This document shows positions 1 through 8,734 of a stretch of 55,448 bases of DNA, piece by piece. Under the pieces are notes generated by a model. The model was not told the origin of the DNA. It saw only the letters and a list, made by a program, of their open reading frames with translations, and searched no databases. Positions within the stretch are counted from its first letter, which is position 1, and each line of letters starts with the position of its first letter. Source of the DNA: Actinomycetes bacterium. Lineage in GTDB: Bacteria; Actinomycetota; Acidimicrobiia; Acidimicrobiales; SZUA-35. The DNA lies in contig JAJRXF010000175.1 in assembly GCA_024276425.1 (NCBI GenBank), positions 1 to 55,448 on the forward strand, given 5' to 3'. Both the position numbers and the translations under genes were made by a program.

Positions 1-1
1 A

Positions 2-226
2 AGGGAGTTCCTATCCCTGACCGAAGGTCCTTCCCCCTTCCTGTTCACCTCCCATGCTGGCTTGACCGAAGCGTTCATCACCCACCTCGGGCCGGGCGAA
101 CACCCCAGCTTGAGACTTCGCGGTCTCCAAGCCAAGCGCTGCTTCGATCAGATGCTTTCCGACGAAGTGGCCTTGATCCGTCTCTCCAGGATCATGAAGC
201 TAGGACCGAACCAGGGAGCCCAATGA
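2..226 (+). CDS. C-terminal end of an unrecognised protein (partial at window edge)
   Basis: An open frame enters from the left edge and ends at TGA 224-226. The visible 74 residues are soluble in character and contain no motif I recognise. The stop overlaps the ATG of the next gene (ATGA at 223-226), so the two genes are probably translationally coupled and in one operon. Because the following gene is a flippase-like membrane protein, a role in envelope glycan or lipid synthesis is possible, but that is only an inference from context. Confidence 0.6.
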   Translation, partial: REFLSLTEGPSPFLFTSHAGLTEAFITHLGPGEHPSLRLRGLQAKRCFDQMLSDEVALIRLSRIMKLGPNQGAQ

Positions 227-1107
227 ACCTCCAGGAGATTCAGGCACATCCCCTTGTTAGCAAAGCTCGAAAAGGGTTGGCCGTCGTCGGTGTGATCCTT
301 GTCGCTTACTTGATCTACCGCAGCCGAACCGCTCTCATTGAGGCCATAACCCAAAGCCCAACAGTGTTCATGTTTGGGCTACTGGTCGGTTGTGTGTCAC
401 TCCTTATCCAGGCGGCTGGCTTTCGTACTTTCCCCAAAATCGGAGCCCTTGGGAGAGTAACCGTCAGCGACATTTGGTGCTCGGCCATAATTTTCAATCA
501 CATCTTCCCCCTGGCTGGTGGTCTTGGATATCGCTTCGTGGCTTTCAAGCTCAAGGGAGTCGAACTGAGGGATACCGGACGAGCAACGGCTTGGTTCTTG
601 GGAACTTCGGCTACAACCTCCATCGCAGCCCTGGCGGTAATTTCCATCTACACCCAAGTAGATGGCTACCTGGGCATCGTGGTAGCCCTAGCCCTCCTGA
701 CCGTCGTCCCCTTAGCGGCCCGCCGTTTCATGCCCGAGCAAACAAACTTCGCGTTCGCCATGATTGCCTATCAGTTGGTCCAAGTCTTCGCCATGGGGCT
801 CGTGGTCCTTGTCAGCGCCATCCTTGTTGACCTTGATCTGTCTCTGGCTCAAGCCGCCGCCCTCGGGTGCGTCATGCGTCTTGGGAGTCTAGTTAGCCTG
901 ACCCCAGCTGGCTTAGGTATCCAAGAGGCCATCATTATCGGGGTTCTGACCAGCTACGGGGTTAGCTCCCAGGATGGCTCGAGCACGGCGGTTATGGTTC
1001 GAATTCTGTACCTGGTCTCCGCGGTGATCATTGCCCTTGGTTCCCGAGTTCTGCTTCTTGGCGACCAGGGGGCTGGGTCGAAAGCGGGTCTCGGGTCAGG
1101 CGCATAA
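223..1107 (+). CDS. Flippase-like integral membrane protein (lysylphosphatidylglycerol synthase TM-region family, UPF0104)
   Basis: 294 residues with about seven or eight hydrophobic segments. The motif TPAGLGIQEAII near residue 226 matches the conserved Pro-Gly-Gly-Leu-Gly signature seen near the C-terminus of the UPF0104/AglD/MprF transmembrane family. It lacks any soluble aminoacyl-transferase domain, so it resembles the stand-alone members thought to move lipid-linked substrates across the membrane; the substrate cannot be told from sequence. The start ATG overlaps the stop of the upstream gene. Its 3' end overlaps the converging DUF2142-type gene by about 80 bp. Confidence 0.75.
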   Translation: MNLQEIQAHPLVSKARKGLAVVGVILVAYLIYRSRTALIEAITQSPTVFMFGLLVGCVSLLIQAAGFRTFPKIGALGRVTVSDIWCSAIIFNHIFPLAGGLGYRFVAFKLKGVELRDTGRATAWFLGTSATTSIAALAVISIYTQVDGYLGIVVALALLTVVPLAARRFMPEQTNFAFAMIAYQLVQVFAMGLVVLVSAILVDLDLSLAQAAALGCVMRLGSLVSLTPAGLGIQEAIIIGVLTSYGVSSQDGSSTAVMVRILYLVSAVIIALGSRVLLLGDQGAGSKAGLGSGA

Positions 1108-2626
1108 CCAGAGGTACGGCAACCACACCAGCGACGGTCAGAAGGAACATCCCAATGGCCCCAGGGCTGGAGGCCCATTGGCTACCGTCGGAGAAGTTGG
1201 GTACCACATAGCGATTGCTCATCTCAAGGCCATACTCGTGCCGCCACGTGATCCACAACACCGTCGATGCCGACATGACCCATGCGGTCGTAGCCAACTT
1301 GTTGATGAGTGCCTAGCCTGCAGGTACCGCCGTCCCTCCCCAAAGGATGAGGAAGGCCACCATTGTCGGTAGTACATATCGTCCCTGCCAAAGGAACGTC
1401 GTGATGAACATGAGGGTGGTAATGCCCAAGGCCATTACCACTAAGAAGTTCCAGGCAACTTTTCTCAGCTCAGCTTGCCCGGGGTTGGTCACCGACACCG
1501 CTGCCATCATCGCTGCGATGCAGCCAATGGAAATCACCATGACCAGGACCGGGAGAGGGGTATAGAGCCAGCCGAGAATCCCAATCCCTTCCCATAAAAT
1601 TCCGCCCCACCGGAGTAGAACCGCGACAAGGCTCTCGATCCCGGGATCCGGAAGTGTCTTGGTCGAGCTGGAGGATGTTCCCCAGCCAAGAATGGAATAG
1701 CCGAACCACGCCACAGCCAAGCCAGTCACCGCTCCTGCTGGTGCGAAGGCGGGGCGAACCACTCTGGCTAGCTCCTTCCAATCACTTGATCCTTGTGCGG
1801 CGGTTTCATAGCTGTGACGTATGTAGAGAAAGCCAAACAGCAACAAGCCACCAGCCCACAAGAACCCGAGCGGCCTCCCCCAGGCCAACCAGCCAATCCC
1901 ATAGGCAAAGGTAGCAATCACCGAAATGGGTACCCGTTCGGTTGTTGATCCCCTCGCTGAATGTCCCATGGATCGTGCCATCACAACCAGAGCGGTTGCC
2001 GCCGCCATTGCACCGGCAATCTCGACACCGTTCGGATTGATTGAACCAGCGACAAACATGGTCATCGGAGTCAAACAAACGACCAGGAAGGGAATCAGGT
2101 TGCGTGCGTGCTTACTGGCCAGAACAAAAGCCGGAACCAGAATTGACGCCACTACGAGGGATCCGGCGATCCTCCCGACGATCCCCGCAGTCTCTCCGCT
2201 GACGCCAAGTCCGGTCGAGGCTCGCATGGTGGCACCGACGAGCAAGTAGTAGGGGGGAGGGTACCGGAAAGTCCTCGTCGGTTGAGAGCCGATCCAAGGT
2301 TCTCCCTCGCAGCCAGCGGATGTCTCTGGAAGACGTTGGTAACAAGTTGGATCGGGTATCAACCCCACCGGAACATCGACATAGATGGCACAATTGGCCA
2401 GCGTCGCATCACAGTTTGGGGGGGTGTTGAGGACGTCCTGGCCAGTAAGTAGCCCCCAGGCATAAGCCATGTGGGCTGGCTCATCTGGGCTTCCCCCAAC
2501 CGGCGAGGCGTAAACCCACCCCAAGAGCGCAATCATGAGGGCCCCAAACCAGATGAGGGCCGTTCGAGTTTGAGGTGGTCCGGGGTCTATACCCGAGGTC
2601 GCGCCAGCAACATTGGGATTGGTCAT
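1028..2626 (-). pseudogene. DUF2142-type polytopic membrane protein interrupted by an in-frame TAG
   Basis: The frame opens with ATG at 2626 and runs 437 codons to TAG at 1315-1313. The same frame then continues without a shift for about 94 codons to a stop at 1028. The N-terminal part is a multi-pass protein with the SPDEPAHMAY motif near the first loop, typical of DUF2142 and related glycosyltransferase-like membrane proteins. The segment after the TAG carries a further membrane helix, a short extracytoplasmic stretch (NRYVVPNFSDGSQW) and a last helix, which is how such proteins normally end. The simplest reading is a nonsense mutation or sequencing error in a roughly 530-residue gene. Translation could still yield the 437-residue product. 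Confidence 0.65.
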
Positions 2627-2689
2627 CGAGAAGACCCTAGTACAGTACGCCTAGGAGGCTGGACCCATTCCTTGCAAAGGAATCCAACG

Positions 2690-2698
2690 TTGTCCACA
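2690..2698 (+). promoter_or_regulatory. DnaA-box-like site TTGTCCACA
   Basis: TTGTCCACA is the high-GC actinobacterial form of the DnaA box. It lies in the 190-bp non-coding stretch between the DUF2142-type gene and crgA and pairs with an inverted copy at 2732-2740. With only two copies, and no dnaA or dnaN in the window, this is more likely a regulatory or DnaA-titrating site than oriC itself. Confidence 0.5.
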
Positions 2699-2731
2699 GG
2701 CTAGGACCGAGTGTGCCCCTAATACACAGGT

Positions 2732-2740
2732 TGTGGACAA
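2732..2740 (-). promoter_or_regulatory. DnaA-box-like site, inverted copy
   Basis: TGTGGACAA on the plus strand is the exact reverse complement of the box at 2690-2698. The two nonamers form an inverted pair 42 bp apart (start to start), about four helical turns. A looser match (TAATACACA, two mismatches to TTATCCACA) lies at 2720-2728. Confidence 0.5.
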
Positions 2741-2817
2741 GATTGTGACCAGTAATCGTTCCGTAACCCAATCGACATCTTGGGTGATGGTGGGCGGTTT
2801 TGCCTAACGCTGGCCAC

Positions 2818-3102
2818 CTATCGGTACTGAGTAGCGGTCACAATCCCGCCAAGAATCATTCCGAGTCCGCCAAGAAGGTACCAATTTGATGGGGACCCAG
2901 GCAAGACATCGACATAATTCAGGAGGATGACTAGGACCCCAACGACCAACAAAGCGCCCATAAGCATGGGCACCCAACTCGGAGACGGGGTATAGACATC
3001 CCGAGATAGGGGAGCTCGAGGCGAGTCTTCGCTCACCTCGGCACCTTCGGGACGAGTTCCCTTGGGAGTTACCCGGCTTCTGTTCTTGTCCTGTCGAGCC
3101 AT
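2818..3102 (-). CDS. crgA: Cell division protein CrgA
   Basis: A 94-residue protein from the ATG at 3102, with a charged N-terminus and two membrane helices. The family signature is present: SPSWVPMLMGALLVVGVLVI leading into the first helix, then a second helix ending ATQYR. CrgA is a small actinobacterial divisome membrane protein that interacts with FtsZ, FtsI and other septal components. The longer frame upstream of 3102 encodes a non-conserved stretch and is rejected as the start. Position next to the TrpG-like gene and the pknB-pbpA-rodA cluster matches mycobacterial gene order. Confidence 0.85.
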   Translation of the reverse strand: MARQDKNRSRVTPKGTRPEGAEVSEDSPRAPLSRDVYTPSPSWVPMLMGALLVVGVLVILLNYVDVLPGSPSNWYLLGGLGMILGGIVTATQYR

Positions 3103-3165
3103 CGACCACAACCTTAGCGGGAATGAGCGGTTCGCGACGAAGCTAGCCCAGGTAGCCTCGCGGAG

Positions 3166-3756
3166 GTGCCCTCCAGGATCCTCGTCCTTGATAACTACGA
3201 CTCGTTTGTCTACAACTTGGTGCAATTTCTCGGAGAACTCGGCGCAGACCCCTTCGTCGTTCGTAACGACAAAGGCTCCATCGATGAACTAGATGCACGG
3301 AAGCCGGACGGAGTACTCATTTCGCCCGGCCCGGGTCGCCCCGAAGACGCCGGCCTCGCCCTCCAAGTCATCTCACACTTTGCTGGCAGGGTCCCGGTTC
3401 TGGGTGTATGCCTCGGCCACCAGTGCCTTGGCCAACTCTATGGCGGATCCGTGGTGCGAGCCCCTCAACTCATGCACGGGAAGACCTCTCTGATCCATCA
3501 TGTCGGAGTTGGGATCTTTGCTGGGCTACCCAACCCATTGGAGGCCACTCGGTATCACTCACTCATTGTTGAGCGCCAGGACCTGCCCCCAACCCTTGAA
3601 GTGACGGCCTCCACTCCAGACGGACTGATCATGGGCCTGCGACACCGTTCACTCGATGTTGAAGGGGTTCAATTCCACCCAGAATCGATCCTCACCATGG
3701 CAGGCAAAGACCTGCTAAGAAACTTCCTTGAACGCTGTCTTGGTCCAACACCCTGA
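3166..3756 (+). CDS. trpG: Glutamine amidotransferase subunit of anthranilate / aminodeoxychorismate synthase
   Basis: 196 residues of a class I glutamine amidotransferase. The nucleophile motif GVCLGHQ and the later His/Glu pair in VQFHPES are both present, as are the N-terminal [12 protein letters not shown] and the oxyanion [11 protein letters not shown] motifs of the TrpG/PabA family. It supplies ammonia from glutamine to a chorismate-using partner, making anthranilate (tryptophan) or aminodeoxychorismate (folate); the sequence does not decide which, and no TrpE/PabB partner is in the window. The GTG start at 3166 abuts a GGAGG-like sequence. The gene sits alone on the plus strand between crgA and pknB, converging with pknB with a 24-bp gap. 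Confidence 0.88.
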   Translation: MPSRILVLDNYDSFVYNLVQFLGELGADPFVVRNDKGSIDELDARKPDGVLISPGPGRPEDAGLALQVISHFAGRVPVLGVCLGHQCLGQLYGGSVVRAPQLMHGKTSLIHHVGVGIFAGLPNPLEATRYHSLIVERQDLPPTLEVTASTPDGLIMGLRHRSLDVEGVQFHPESILTMAGKDLLRNFLERCLGPTP

Positions 3757-3780
3757 CCCACCCTGATCATTGTCGACCAA

Positions 3781-5793
3781 CTAGCCGCCAGCGGTCGTTG
3801 AGGTGGTGGATGAACTGGAGGTCGTCGTAGGCGTTGTTGTCGTAGTTGTGCTTGGAGCTTCGACCGGGCGCCCGACATTAATGGTTACCGGCGAGCCAAT
3901 CTCGAGGTTGGTATTAGGAAGGGGATCCTGCGAAATGACCTTGCCCGCCTCCGGAGCGTCTGCCACCACATCAACAAAGACAACAACCACTTCGAAACCT
4001 TTGGTTTGGATTGCCTGCTCAGCGGCCTGCTGGGTCAGTCCAACAACAATCGGGACCAGTTCTGTTTCGGGGCCATCGGACACATAGAGCAAGATCTTGC
4101 GGTCTTTAGAAACCGGAGTCCCGGCCGGTGGATCGGTTCGAATAACCAAACCCTTCGCCACATCGGAGGACGGTTCAAGAATTATGTCCGGATTGGGCAG
4201 CCCGGCCTGACCGAGGAGGTTTGAGGCTTCCCCATTGGTCTTACCTGCTACTTCAGGAACCTCGATTTGGGCTGCGCCGGTGGAGATTGTAAGGGTGATG
4301 AGCGTGTTCTCGTTGACATCCTGGTTCGGTTGGGGCGACATCCCAATGACGATGCCCTCATCATAGATGTCGCTGGCTTCACGAACGCGGTCAACTCGAA
4401 GCCCGATTTCGTTCAACTTCTGTTGGGCCTCGGCTTCGGTCAAACCGGTGACATTGACCAGGTTGACCGTGGCAGCCGCCTTCGAAACCATGATATTGAC
4501 GACGGAACCCTCGGCCAGTTCTGTTCCCTCCGCCGGATCTTGAGCAAAAACAAGACCAGGAATGGTGTCTTCATTATCTTCGAACACGGCGTTGGGTTGC
4601 AGGCCAGCGGCAAGCAGGGCTCGTTCGGCATCGGACTGGCTAGCGCCAAGCACACTCGGCGTACTAACGAGGGTGGCCTCCGGGTCTACATCGGTGGCAC
4701 CTCCAAAGGAGTTGACGATATAGAGGATCAGAGCAGCTAAAGCCAACAACAGCACCGCGAGCAAGACTAAGAAGACCCCATTGCGCCGGGGCGGTTCGAA
4801 GTACTCCTCTGCCGGAGTTTCTTGTTGTGCCGCGACCGCGGCGGGCATGGCCCGCGTTGAATCGATAACTGCGCGCCCGGATTCAGGCGCTCCCACAGTT
4901 GCCACGACCTCTGGCGCAGTGGCGGCAACGGCTGCCGCTGGCACCCCGTTGAGTGGCTGACCTTCACGAAAGCGTCGAAGATCGGCCCGCACATCTTCCG
5001 CCGAGGGGTAACGCTGATCTGGATTCTTGGCCAAGAGCCTGGCGATGATCCCCTCTAGCGATTTGGGGATGGCAGGGTTGATAGAGGTCGGGCGGGCTGG
5101 TGCTTCCTGAACATGCTTGTAGGCAATCGCCACCGGCGAATCACCGAGGAAGGGAGGATTGCCCGTAAGCATCTCAAACAACACGATGCCTAAGGAATAC
5201 AAGTCACTTCGAGGATCGACATTCTTACCCTGAGCCTGTTCGGGAGAGAAATAGGTGGCCGTCCCCATCACCGAACCGGTCTGGGTCAGGTCGTCGCCAC
5301 CACCGAAAGCCCGGGCTATTCCGAAATCGGTGACTTTCACCTGGCCAGTCGGGGTGATCAGGATGTTGCCTGGCTTGACATCTCGATGGACGGTTCCGTT
5401 GCGGTGGGCAAAACCAAGGGCAGCAGCAACATCGGTGGCAATCTCCGCTGATCGATCGGGGTGAAGCGTTCCCTCGGATCGAACAATTTCAGCCAGGCTT
5501 CGTCCTTCGACGTACTCCATGACAATGAAGTACGTGTTGTCGTGCTCACCCCAGTCGTAAACGGCCACAATACTTGGATGGTTCAGGTTGGCGGCAGCCT
5601 GAGCCTCCCGGCGAAAGCGTTCAACAAAGGTCGGCTCGGCCGCAAACTGTGGGAACAGAACCTTAACTGCAACTGGACGATCCAGGAGTTGATCCCGAGC
5701 CAAAAACACATCGGCCATGCCTCCACGGGCCAAGCGGCGGTGGAGTTCGTACCGGCCGTTGAGGACCGGGCGGGTGGGCGGCGAATCGGACAC
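3781..5793 (-). CDS. pknB: Ser/Thr protein kinase with extracellular PASTA repeats (PknB)
   Basis: 670 residues. The kinase domain covers about residues 14-277, with catalytic Lys44, the HRDVKPGN loop (Asp138) and DFG at 156-158, followed by an activation segment rich in Thr/Ser. One membrane helix lies near 340-364. Four PASTA repeats follow outside the cell, and the protein ends in a Thr/Ser-rich tail after about residue 645. PknB senses muropeptides or lipid II and phosphorylates division and cell-wall proteins, and PstP reverses this. It is the distal gene of the fhaA-to-pknB gene run. No separate pknA gene is present between it and pbpA, unlike in mycobacteria. Confidence 0.95.
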   Translation of the reverse strand: MSDSPPTRPVLNGRYELHRRLARGGMADVFLARDQLLDRPVAVKVLFPQFAAEPTFVERFRREAQAAANLNHPSIVAVYDWGEHDNTYFIVMEYVEGRSLAEIVRSEGTLHPDRSAEIATDVAAALGFAHRNGTVHRDVKPGNILITPTGQVKVTDFGIARAFGGGDDLTQTGSVMGTATYFSPEQAQGKNVDPRSDLYSLGIVLFEMLTGNPPFLGDSPVAIAYKHVQEAPARPTSINPAIPKSLEGIIARLLAKNPDQRYPSAEDVRADLRRFREGQPLNGVPAAAVAATAPEVVATVGAPESGRAVIDSTRAMPAAVAAQQETPAEEYFEPPRRNGVFLVLLAVLLLALAALILYIVNSFGGATDVDPEATLVSTPSVLGASQSDAERALLAAGLQPNAVFEDNEDTIPGLVFAQDPAEGTELAEGSVVNIMVSKAAATVNLVNVTGLTEAEAQQKLNEIGLRVDRVREASDIYDEGIVIGMSPQPNQDVNENTLITLTISTGAAQIEVPEVAGKTNGEASNLLGQAGLPNPDIILEPSSDVAKGLVIRTDPPAGTPVSKDRKILLYVSDGPETELVPIVVGLTQQAAEQAIQTKGFEVVVVFVDVVADAPEAGKVISQDPLPNTNLEIGSPVTINVGRPVEAPSTTTTTTPTTTSSSSTTSTTAGG

Positions 5794-5898
5794 AGCATGA
5801 AGAGGTTAGTGAGATCGCACCAAGAAAGGGCGCGCCCGGCAAGTTTGCTGGGAAACTCGACCCATTGATGCCACCGATTGTTGGGACATTCGCCTGCC

Positions 5899-7410
5899 CT
5901 AACTGTTGGCGAAATAGGTCTCGATCATGCTGGCCACAACGGGGCCAGCCACCCGACCACCCGTCTGTTCCGGGTCTGTCTCATTAGCCTCGACTAGTAC
6001 CGCAAGTACCAACTCTGGGTCGCCGTCAACGGGGCCAGCAAAGGCCACCATCCAAGCATGGGACAACGCTGGCACCGTGCCCAGTTGGGCGGTCCCCGTC
6101 TTCGCCCCGGTTAGGAGCCCGGGGAACTGGATGCTTCGACCGGTCCCGTTCTCAACCACGTTAACCATTGCGGTTTGGAGGTCGGCGGCCACCAGTTCAG
6201 AAATCGGACGCTGCCACACCGTCGGGCCCAGTTGGTCAACCACGTCTCCCTTCTTGTTTCGAATCTCACTTACTACCCGCGGTGCCATGATCTGACCGTT
6301 GTTGACAATGCCAGCCACCACCAAGGCCATCTGTAGGGGCGTTGCTGCAACATCAAACTGACCGATGGCGGCTTGAGCCAAGGCAGGAGAGTTTTCATAC
6401 ACGCCGGCCGGTATCTCCAGCGACGGGCTCCTGACCTGCTCACCATAGTCAGTGGGAAACTGGCTGGCTGCCGCCCCCGGGAGGTCAATAGGAGGAACCG
6501 TATTGAAGCCATAGGCCTGGGCCTGATCAACCATCCGACTGGGACCAACCAACTCAGCCCCCAGGCGAGCGAAGCCAACATTGCACGACGAGGTGATCAG
6601 AGCGAGCAAGTCTCCGCCACACGAACTCCCTCCAAAGTTGGAGATGGAGCGACTGGTTAGAGGTGGGGTGTAGCTGGTCTCGACGTCAAAGACTGGGCTC
6701 GTTAGCGTGACCACGTTGGCCTCCAGGGCCGCCGAGGCGGTGACCAGTTTGAAGGTGGAGCCAGGAAAGAAAATGTCCCGGTAGGCCGACGCTCGCAAGG
6801 GGTTCGCTTCATCGGCCAAAAGGTCGGCATAGGCTGCATTGACGGCCTCTCCATCTTGTGAGGCCAACAGGTTCGGGTCATAGGATGGATTTGACCACAT
6901 GGCCAGAATCTCTCCGGTCCGGGGGTCAAGGGCAACGACTGAACCTCGTCGTTCTCCCAAGGCATCTCGAGCCGCAGCCTGCAAATCGCGACGCAGAGAC
7001 ACGATCACCTGGCCAGTGGCGTCGGAATCGCCAAGCAGATCAGCGAGACCACTAAGTTGCAAACTTGGGGTGCGCCCGACAAGTTCGTCGTTGTAGGTTC
7101 GCTCAACCCCCGAGGCGCCAATGTTGATCGATAGGTAGCCGGTGATGTGACCAAACAGTTCCCCCTCCGGATACTCCCGTTGAAACGAGAATGGCCCGTC
7201 ACTGGGTACGGATCGGGCAATGACCACCCGGTCAGCGGTCGAAATCAGCCCCCGGGGGCGAGAGAAGTCGCGCTGGATCGTCCTGGTGTTGGCCGGGTTC
7301 TCACGAAGTTCGGTGTTGTTAAACACCTGAACACGATTGAGCTGCACAAACAAGATGGCGAAACAACCAAGCAGGACCACGAGCACATGACGAAGCGAGC
7401 GATCAATCAT
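5899..7410 (-). CDS. pbpA: Penicillin-binding protein, class B transpeptidase (PbpA)
   Basis: 503 residues with a single N-terminal membrane anchor (about residues 8-24), a dimerisation-type linker and a C-terminal transpeptidase domain. The active-site motifs are Ser218-Thr-Phe-Lys221, Ser275-Cys-Asn277 and Lys437-Thr-Gly. It cross-links peptidoglycan together with the SEDS glycosyltransferase RodA, whose stop codon it overlaps (7407-7410), so the pair is translationally coupled. The 105-bp space before pknB holds no gene. Confidence 0.94.
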   Translation of the reverse strand: MIDRSLRHVLVVLLGCFAILFVQLNRVQVFNNTELRENPANTRTIQRDFSRPRGLISTADRVVIARSVPSDGPFSFQREYPEGELFGHITGYLSINIGASGVERTYNDELVGRTPSLQLSGLADLLGDSDATGQVIVSLRRDLQAAARDALGERRGSVVALDPRTGEILAMWSNPSYDPNLLASQDGEAVNAAYADLLADEANPLRASAYRDIFFPGSTFKLVTASAALEANVVTLTSPVFDVETSYTPPLTSRSISNFGGSSCGGDLLALITSSCNVGFARLGAELVGPSRMVDQAQAYGFNTVPPIDLPGAAASQFPTDYGEQVRSPSLEIPAGVYENSPALAQAAIGQFDVAATPLQMALVVAGIVNNGQIMAPRVVSEIRNKKGDVVDQLGPTVWQRPISELVAADLQTAMVNVVENGTGRSIQFPGLLTGAKTGTAQLGTVPALSHAWMVAFAGPVDGDPELVLAVLVEANETDPEQTGGRVAGPVVASMIETYFANS

Positions 7411-8732
7411 GGCGTCAGGTCAGCCTCTGGCCTGGCGGATTTGGTGGACCGCAAGGCCCCGACGCTCGAATCTGGGGAGTTGGCGCGGTGAGAAATCTGG
7501 ACCAGAACCCCCAAAATGAGATAATTGGAGATCAACGACGAACCGCCGTAGCTCACAAAAGGAAGCGTCACACCTGTGAGCGGTAAGACTCGCAGGATGC
7601 CACCGATAATCACGAAGGTCTGGAAGCCCAGCAGGGCGGTCAATCCTCCGGCCAACAGCTTCTCAAAGTTGCTGCGCGCCTGATTGGCGACACGAAACCC
7701 TGCACTCACAAAAAGCAGGTAGGTCACCAGGACGGCGGTCGTTCCGAGTAGTCCAAGCTCTTCACCAATCGCAGCAAAGATCATGTCCGTTGCGGCGAAG
7801 GGGATCTTTCCCGGAGCCCCAAGCCCCAGCCCGGTACCAGTTAAACCGCCATCGGCCATGGCAAAGGAAGCTTCAGCGATCTGATAGCCAGCACCCTTGG
7901 GGTCGGCGAAGGGGTCGAGCCAGATCTCGACCCGGCGTTGCACATGGACGAAGAAGCGATAGGAGCCAACCGCCCCAACCGAAAACAGCACTGCTCCAAC
8001 CACCACATAGGCCGAGCGACCGGTGGCAGCATAAACCATGACAATGAACAAGGTAAAGAATAGGAGTGACGAGCCAAGGTCTCTCTCGGCCACCATGACA
8101 ATAAGGGCAATACCCCAAGCCAACAAGAGGGGACCAAGGTGCTTAATGTCTGGCAGGTGTAGTGGGCCAAGCCGCCGGGTGCTAATGGTTAAGAGTTCTC
8201 GCTTGTCGACCAAGAACCCAGCCAAGAACGTGGCCAAAACCACCTTGGCGAACTCGCCCGGCTGGATACTAAAGGAGCCAACCCGGAGCCAAATCCTGGC
8301 CCCGTTGATACTGACTCCAATGGGGGTCAGCGGTAAAAGCAACATGACAACGCCAACGAGGGCCAGGGTGTAGCGATAGGGCTCCAGGCGGCGCACATCC
8401 GGGAGGAAAACCAAGATCGCCGAGAAGCCGGCGAGCCCAATAAAGGTCCAGGCCGCTTGACTATCGGCAAGGGCTGGGTCGAGTCGAGCGATGATGACAT
8501 AGCCAAGGCCGTTAAGTAGGGCCGCCAGCGGCAACAGCAACCCGTCCGCAGATGCGGCGAAGCGCCTGACCACAAGATGGGTAGCCAACAACATGCCAAT
8601 GACCATGGCCAGGAAGGGAACAATGTTGGCCGGGAGTTCCGCGTTTCGCCCCAGACTGGTCAGCCCGTACGCGGCCACAGTGATGATTGAGGCCAGAACA
8701 AGGAGGCCAAGTTCCACCGTGCGCGGTCGCAC
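7407..8732 (-). CDS. rodA: SEDS peptidoglycan glycosyltransferase RodA/FtsW
   Basis: 441 residues with about ten to twelve membrane helices. The C-terminal signature FVSYGGSSLISNYLILG and the central periplasmic-loop region are those of the SEDS family, which polymerises lipid II into glycan strands. Coupling with the adjacent class B PBP and location in the pknB cluster support RodA rather than FtsW. It lies two bases downstream of pstP. Confidence 0.93.
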   Translation of the reverse strand: MRPRTVELGLLVLASIITVAAYGLTSLGRNAELPANIVPFLAMVIGMLLATHLVVRRFAASADGLLLPLAALLNGLGYVIIARLDPALADSQAAWTFIGLAGFSAILVFLPDVRRLEPYRYTLALVGVVMLLLPLTPIGVSINGARIWLRVGSFSIQPGEFAKVVLATFLAGFLVDKRELLTISTRRLGPLHLPDIKHLGPLLLAWGIALIVMVAERDLGSSLLFFTLFIVMVYAATGRSAYVVVGAVLFSVGAVGSYRFFVHVQRRVEIWLDPFADPKGAGYQIAEASFAMADGGLTGTGLGLGAPGKIPFAATDMIFAAIGEELGLLGTTAVLVTYLLFVSAGFRVANQARSNFEKLLAGGLTALLGFQTFVIIGGILRVLPLTGVTLPFVSYGGSSLISNYLILGVLVQISHRANSPDSSVGALRSTKSARPEADLTP

Positions 8733-8734
8733 GC

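Noticed and set aside
1313-1315. Pyrrolysine decoding of the in-frame TAG, suggested by the presence of an MttB-family gene in the same window
   Set aside because: The MttB homologue here has no in-frame amber, no pylT/pylS-like sequences are visible, and a DUF2142-type protein is not a known pyrrolysine protein. Nonsense mutation or sequence error is simpler.
2627-2817. The DnaA-box pair as the chromosomal origin
   Set aside because: Only two boxes, a stretch under 200 bp, no dnaA/dnaN and no clear AT-rich unwinding region.
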